In this document: one piece after another, positions 38,671 to 42,105 of the stretch | How the letters are laid out: each line of letters starts with the position of its first letter | Numbering within the stretch: the stretch's first letter is position 1 | Origin: Fidelibacterota bacterium | Lineage (GTDB): Bacteria > Fidelibacterota > Marinisomatia > Marinisomatales > TCS56 | DNA length: 42,105 nucleotides | Reading direction: 5' to 3' | Assembly (NCBI GenBank): GCA_013203115.1 | Contig: JABMQW010000208.1 | Location: 1-42,105, forward strand | Made by a program: the position numbers and the translations under genes | Notes under the pieces: model-generated | The model's database searches: none | Seen by the model: the letters and a program-made list of their open reading frames with translations, nothing else | What the model was told of the DNA's origin: nothing

Positions 38671-39987
38671 ATGAGTAAAAATCTAGACATTAATGTACAT
38701 CATCTTACTCGTGTCGAAGGACATGGCAATATTGTTATCAATATGAAAGAGGGGCGGCTGGAGAAGGCGGAATTACAAATTGTTGAGGCTCCCCGCTATT
38801 TTGAAGCCCTGCTGAAAGGTCGTAGTTTCCATGAAGCTGCGATTATTACTTCGCGAATCTGTGGTATCTGCGCACTGGGCCATCAGATTGCTTCTTTAAA
38901 AGCTACAGAGGATGCACTTGGGTTGGAAGTCTCCGAACAGACCATTCTGTTGCGGAAACTGCTGGTAAATGGCGCTACCCTTCAATCAAACGTGCTGCAT
39001 GTCTATTTTCTAGTAGCCCCGGACCTTCTGAACGCACCTAGTGTATTTCCGCTGATCCCAACCCATAAGAATGTAATCCTGCGGGCTCTGCGAATGAAGC
39101 GTCTCGCCAATGATATTGGTGATATTGTCAGCGGTCGCGCGGTTCATCCGATCACTCCGGTCCCCGGTGGCTTCACCCACATACCCACGGCCGGTGAGTT
39201 AAAAGAACTCCGCCGCCGTCTAATCGAAGAAGGTCTCCCGGACGTGGTGGAAACCGTGAAAACAATCAAATCCCTGGCCGGTAGAATTCCCGATTTCGTG
39301 CGCGAGACTGAATATATTTCACTGCAGGATAAAAATGAATATGCCCTTTATGACGGGGAAATCTTTTCCTCCGATACCGGCGCTACCGCTGTTCGCAATT
39401 ACCGTGATATTACTAGTGAATTCGTTGTAGCGCATTCCACCAGCAAACATGCCAGGCATGCACGCAGCAGTTATATGGTTGGCGCCCTGGCCCGTTGGAA
39501 CAACAACCACAACCAATTGACCGAAATATCGCTCAATGCCGCGGAAGAGATGGGATTGAAACCCGATTGCTACAATCCTTACCTGAATAATGTTGCCCAA
39601 GTTGTGGAATGTGCGCACTGTGTCGAAGATTCAATCGCTATCATCGATCGTCTATTAGAGCTCGGTTTAAAAAATGAAAAACCGAATCAAACACCAACCA
39701 AATACGGTGTCGGTATCGGCTCAACTGAAGTACCACGGGGAATTCTTTTCCACGAATATGAATATGATCGTAAAGGTAATATCGTTTTTGCCAATTGCAT
39801 TATTCCGACCGGTCAGAACCTGGCCAATATCGATGACGATATGAAGAAACTGGTACCGGAAATCATCGATAAACCCAAAAAGGATATCACTAAACAGCTC
39901 GAAATGCTGGTACGGGCTTATGATCCTTGTATCTCTTGCTCAGTTCATTTATTGAATGTAAAATTCATCAATGACTCAGAAGATTAA
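38671..39987 (+). CDS. [NiFe]-hydrogenase large (alpha) subunit, group 3b-type
   Basis: L1 motif RICGICALGHQ, L2 motif DPCISCSVH near C-terminus with cleavable tail LLNVKFINDSED. Confidence 0.94.
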   Translation: MSKNLDINVHHLTRVEGHGNIVINMKEGRLEKAELQIVEAPRYFEALLKGRSFHEAAIITSRICGICALGHQIASLKATEDALGLEVSEQTILLRKLLVNGATLQSNVLHVYFLVAPDLLNAPSVFPLIPTHKNVILRALRMKRLANDIGDIVSGRAVHPITPVPGGFTHIPTAGELKELRRRLIEEGLPDVVETVKTIKSLAGRIPDFVRETEYISLQDKNEYALYDGEIFSSDTGATAVRNYRDITSEFVVAHSTSKHARHARSSYMVGALARWNNNHNQLTEISLNAAEEMGLKPDCYNPYLNNVAQVVECAHCVEDSIAIIDRLLELGLKNEKPNQTPTKYGVGIGSTEVPRGILFHEYEYDRKGNIVFANCIIPTGQNLANIDDDMKKLVPEIIDKPKKDITKQLEMLVRAYDPCISCSVHLLNVKFINDSED

Positions 39988-40477
39988 ATCGGAGACGATT
40001 GAAATTTCAGACTCTGCCAAAATGAAAATTATTGCAGTAGGCAACAGTCTTTATGGCGATGACGGTATCGGTGAAGCGGTCTTGAAGGCTCTCACCGATA
40101 TTCCCGAACTGGAGAATGTGGATTTGATCGACGGCGCCACGGATGCCCTGGGATTGATCGACTATTTTACCGATACCGATCATGTCATTATCATCGATGC
40201 CGCCAGCATGAATAAAGAACCGGGCACGGTACAGGTTTTTAATTCCGATCAGGTTGATTTGATGATTAAAACCGATCATTTATCCTTACATGGTATCAGC
40301 CTGGCGGAGACTTTTGAAATTGCGAAGCTGGCTGACGAATTGCCTAAAAAAATTACTATTATCGGAATTGAGCCAATGCAGCTTAATGTAGCCTCCGGTC
40401 TCAGTGAACCGGTGGAACAGGCAATTCCAGTTGCCGTAACCAAAATAATTGAAATACTTCAATCATCAACCTTATAA
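39971..40477 (+). CDS. hydrogenase maturation protease
   Basis: KIIAVGNSLYGDDGIGEAVL, DGATDALGLIDYF, IIDAASM, LSLHGISLAE. Met at 40022 (MKIIAVGN) is an alternative start. Confidence 0.92.
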   Translation: MTQKIKSETIEISDSAKMKIIAVGNSLYGDDGIGEAVLKALTDIPELENVDLIDGATDALGLIDYFTDTDHVIIIDAASMNKEPGTVQVFNSDQVDLMIKTDHLSLHGISLAETFEIAKLADELPKKITIIGIEPMQLNVASGLSEPVEQAIPVAVTKIIEILQSSTL

Positions 40478-40489
40478 TCCGAGAGAAAT

Positions 40490-40879
40490 ATGCCCAAGAA
40501 AATAATGATCATTGATGATGACATCGACCTGGTAGAAGCAATGCGGATCACCCTGGAGTCAGGAGGGTACGAAGTAATTGACGCCCAGGAGGGCATTAAA
40601 GGCTTTGAAATATTGAAAAATGAACAGCCTGACCTATTAATTCTGGACGTTATGATGGGTACTCAGGACGAAGGATTTCATCTGTCCTACCAGATTCGGA
40701 ACAGTGAAGAAACAAAAGACATTCCAATCGTAATGGTAACCGCTGTCGGTGCCCAGACCGGTTTTACTTTCGATCCGGTTAAGGATGAAAATTTTCTTCC
40801 GGTAGATGAATATCTGGAAAAACCAGTCAATCCACAAGCATTGTTAGACACGGTAAAAAGGAATTTGCCGATTGGTTGA
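40490..40879 (+). CDS. single-domain response regulator
   Basis: KIMIIDDDIDLVEAMRITLESGGYEV, LLILDVMMG, VMVTAVGA, YLEKPVNP. Confidence 0.93.
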   Translation: MPKKIMIIDDDIDLVEAMRITLESGGYEVIDAQEGIKGFEILKNEQPDLLILDVMMGTQDEGFHLSYQIRNSEETKDIPIVMVTAVGAQTGFTFDPVKDENFLPVDEYLEKPVNPQALLDTVKRNLPIG

Positions 40880-42105
40880 ACCAACGCAGAGTAAAATTAC
40901 AACTGATATAAAGTATTCATTTTATACTCCCGGCTCACTACGTCGAAAAAATATCTGGTTGATCAATCTCAGATGGATTTCCACCGGGGCAGCTCTGGTG
41001 TATGTACTGTTAGCACATACTTTACTGCCCAAGGTTATACCGCTCGGTACTTTGTTAGGCGTTATTGTAGCCTTAGGCGCTGTCAACCTTGCCTATATCC
41101 GCTATTTCCAGGTACATCCGCCAATAGCGTTAAAACAGGAAGAAAAACTTGTATTCATTCAAATTTTAATAGATTTTATAATACTCACTTTTTTAATTCA
41201 CTATACGGGTGGAATCGAAAATCCCATATATTTCTTCTATATCTTCCACATAATAATTGCTTCAACTATCTTTGAAAAACCGAAGCAACCATTCTGGGTC
41301 GCCGGTATTATAGTCGTAATGTTTACTTTACTGACGGTATTGGAACACTATGAGATAATTACCCATTATTATATCATTAATTATTCCAAATCCACGATAC
41401 AGTTAGGACTTTCACTATTAGTATTTTATGTTACTATTTTTGTTAGTTCTTACATCGGCGTGACTTTAATGAATCGCCATCGAAAAGTGAAAAATTTATT
41501 CTATACGCAAAATCAAGCCTTGAAACAGGCTTCGGAAACTAAGACAAAATTTTTCCGGTTTGTTTCACACGAGTTGAAATCACCAATAGTTGCCGTTCAA
41601 AGTTCCATCAACGTTGTACTCGATGTTATGGGAACTGATATCCCGGACAAAGCCCATGATATGCTTAGCCGGGCCAGCGAGCGTAGCCGCCAGATGATTA
41701 ATGTATTAAAAGACCTAGTTGATATCAGCTATGACCGGCCTAAGTCCAATTCGCAGGTTGATCTGGTTAATCCCTGCGATTACCTCGGGAAATATATCGA
41801 AAACGAACGTCCCCATGCAGAAGAAAAAAATATAACTCTAACTCAAAATGTATGCCGTACGCGCAAAAACTTTAAAATCGATCGCTATATTCTGGAAAAA
41901 ATCATCTCCAATTTATTATCCAATGCAATCAGATACACACCTCCCAACGGACGAGTAACCATTTCGACTAACATGAAGAATAATTTCTGGTCACTCATAA
42001 TATCTGATACCGGCATTGGGGTATCTGATTCAGACCAGGTCAAAATATTTGACGAATTCTACCGAGCGGAAAACGCTAAAAAATTCGCGACCATAGGTAC
42101 CGGAT
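40872..42105 (+). CDS. membrane sensor histidine kinase, truncated by window end
   Basis: Open frame absent from the ORF track because it runs off the window; probable TTG start at 40872 with AGGA upstream. About 5 TM helices, H-box RFVSHELKSPIVAVQ, N-box NLLSNAIRYTPP, G1 DTGIGV, F-box FDEFYRAENAKKF. Confidence 0.88.
   Translation, partial: MVEPTQSKITTDIKYSFYTPGSLRRKNIWLINLRWISTGAALVYVLLAHTLLPKVIPLGTLLGVIVALGAVNLAYIRYFQVHPPIALKQEEKLVFIQILIDFIILTFLIHYTGGIENPIYFFYIFHIIIASTIFEKPKQPFWVAGIIVVMFTLLTVLEHYEIITHYYIINYSKSTIQLGLSLLVFYVTIFVSSYIGVTLMNRHRKVKNLFYTQNQALKQASETKTKFFRFVSHELKSPIVAVQSSINVVLDVMGTDIPDKAHDMLSRASERSRQMINVLKDLVDISYDRPKSNSQVDLVNPCDYLGKYIENERPHAEEKNITLTQNVCRTRKNFKIDRYILEKIISNLLSNAIRYTPPNGRVTISTNMKNNFWSLIISDTGIGVSDSDQVKIFDEFYRAENAKKFATIGTG

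Noticed and set aside
40973-41275. ORF track entry of 100 aa within the histidine kinase region
   Set aside because: Wrong frame relative to the open histidine-kinase frame that carries the H, N, G and F boxes.
1-42105. CRISPR arrays, tRNA/rRNA genes, transposases or integrases
   Set aside because: None recognised by reading; the mosaic features of the 17.8-25.6 kb region are explained by gene remnants, with no identifiable mobile element.

Overview
This is a 42.1 kb bacterial window with about 37 protein-coding genes. No rRNA, tRNA, CRISPR array or transposase was recognised. T9SS-type C-terminal sorting domains on two secreted proteins suggest the Bacteroidota/FCB superphylum or a related candidate phylum (inference only).

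Left third (about 0-17.7 kb): housekeeping genes. These include lpdA, folE, a YhhQ-type queuosine-precursor transporter, a QueD/PTPS-family protein lacking the expected catalytic Cys, nth, an MBL hydrolase, an HdrD-like Fe-S membrane oxidoreductase, two T9SS-exported proteins (one an S8 protease), hemW, a class-B-like phosphatase, an alginate-export-type porin, a HEAT-repeat protein and an orphan GroES-like protein.

Middle (about 17.85-31.45 kb): a mosaic, visibly AT-rich surface-glycan locus. It encodes a GT4 glycosyltransferase, a tandem-LicD protein, three CDP-glycerol-glycerophosphotransferase-like proteins, a DPD-motif glycosyltransferase and an MsbA-type ABC exporter. It also encodes a three-gene phosphonate module: cytidylyltransferase-PEP mutase fusion, phosphonopyruvate decarboxylase and Fe-ADH phosphonoacetaldehyde reductase. 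That module matches the fom1-fom2-fomC early steps of fosfomycin biosynthesis, but sits beside phosphodiester-transferase-type genes. The best hypothesis is CMP-activated 2-hydroxyethylphosphonate used to decorate a surface polymer. Two gene scars in the locus (a stop-containing 5' copy of the ABC exporter at 17.88 kb and an orphan LicD C-terminus at 25.35 kb) indicate cassette shuffling.

Right end (about 31.7-42.1 kb): malic enzyme, a hairpin-rich convergent intergenic region, prolyl oligopeptidase, and a group-3b-type [NiFe]-hydrogenase operon (beta-gamma-delta-alpha-protease). The operon runs directly into a response regulator and a histidine kinase that is truncated by the window end and absent from the ORF track.
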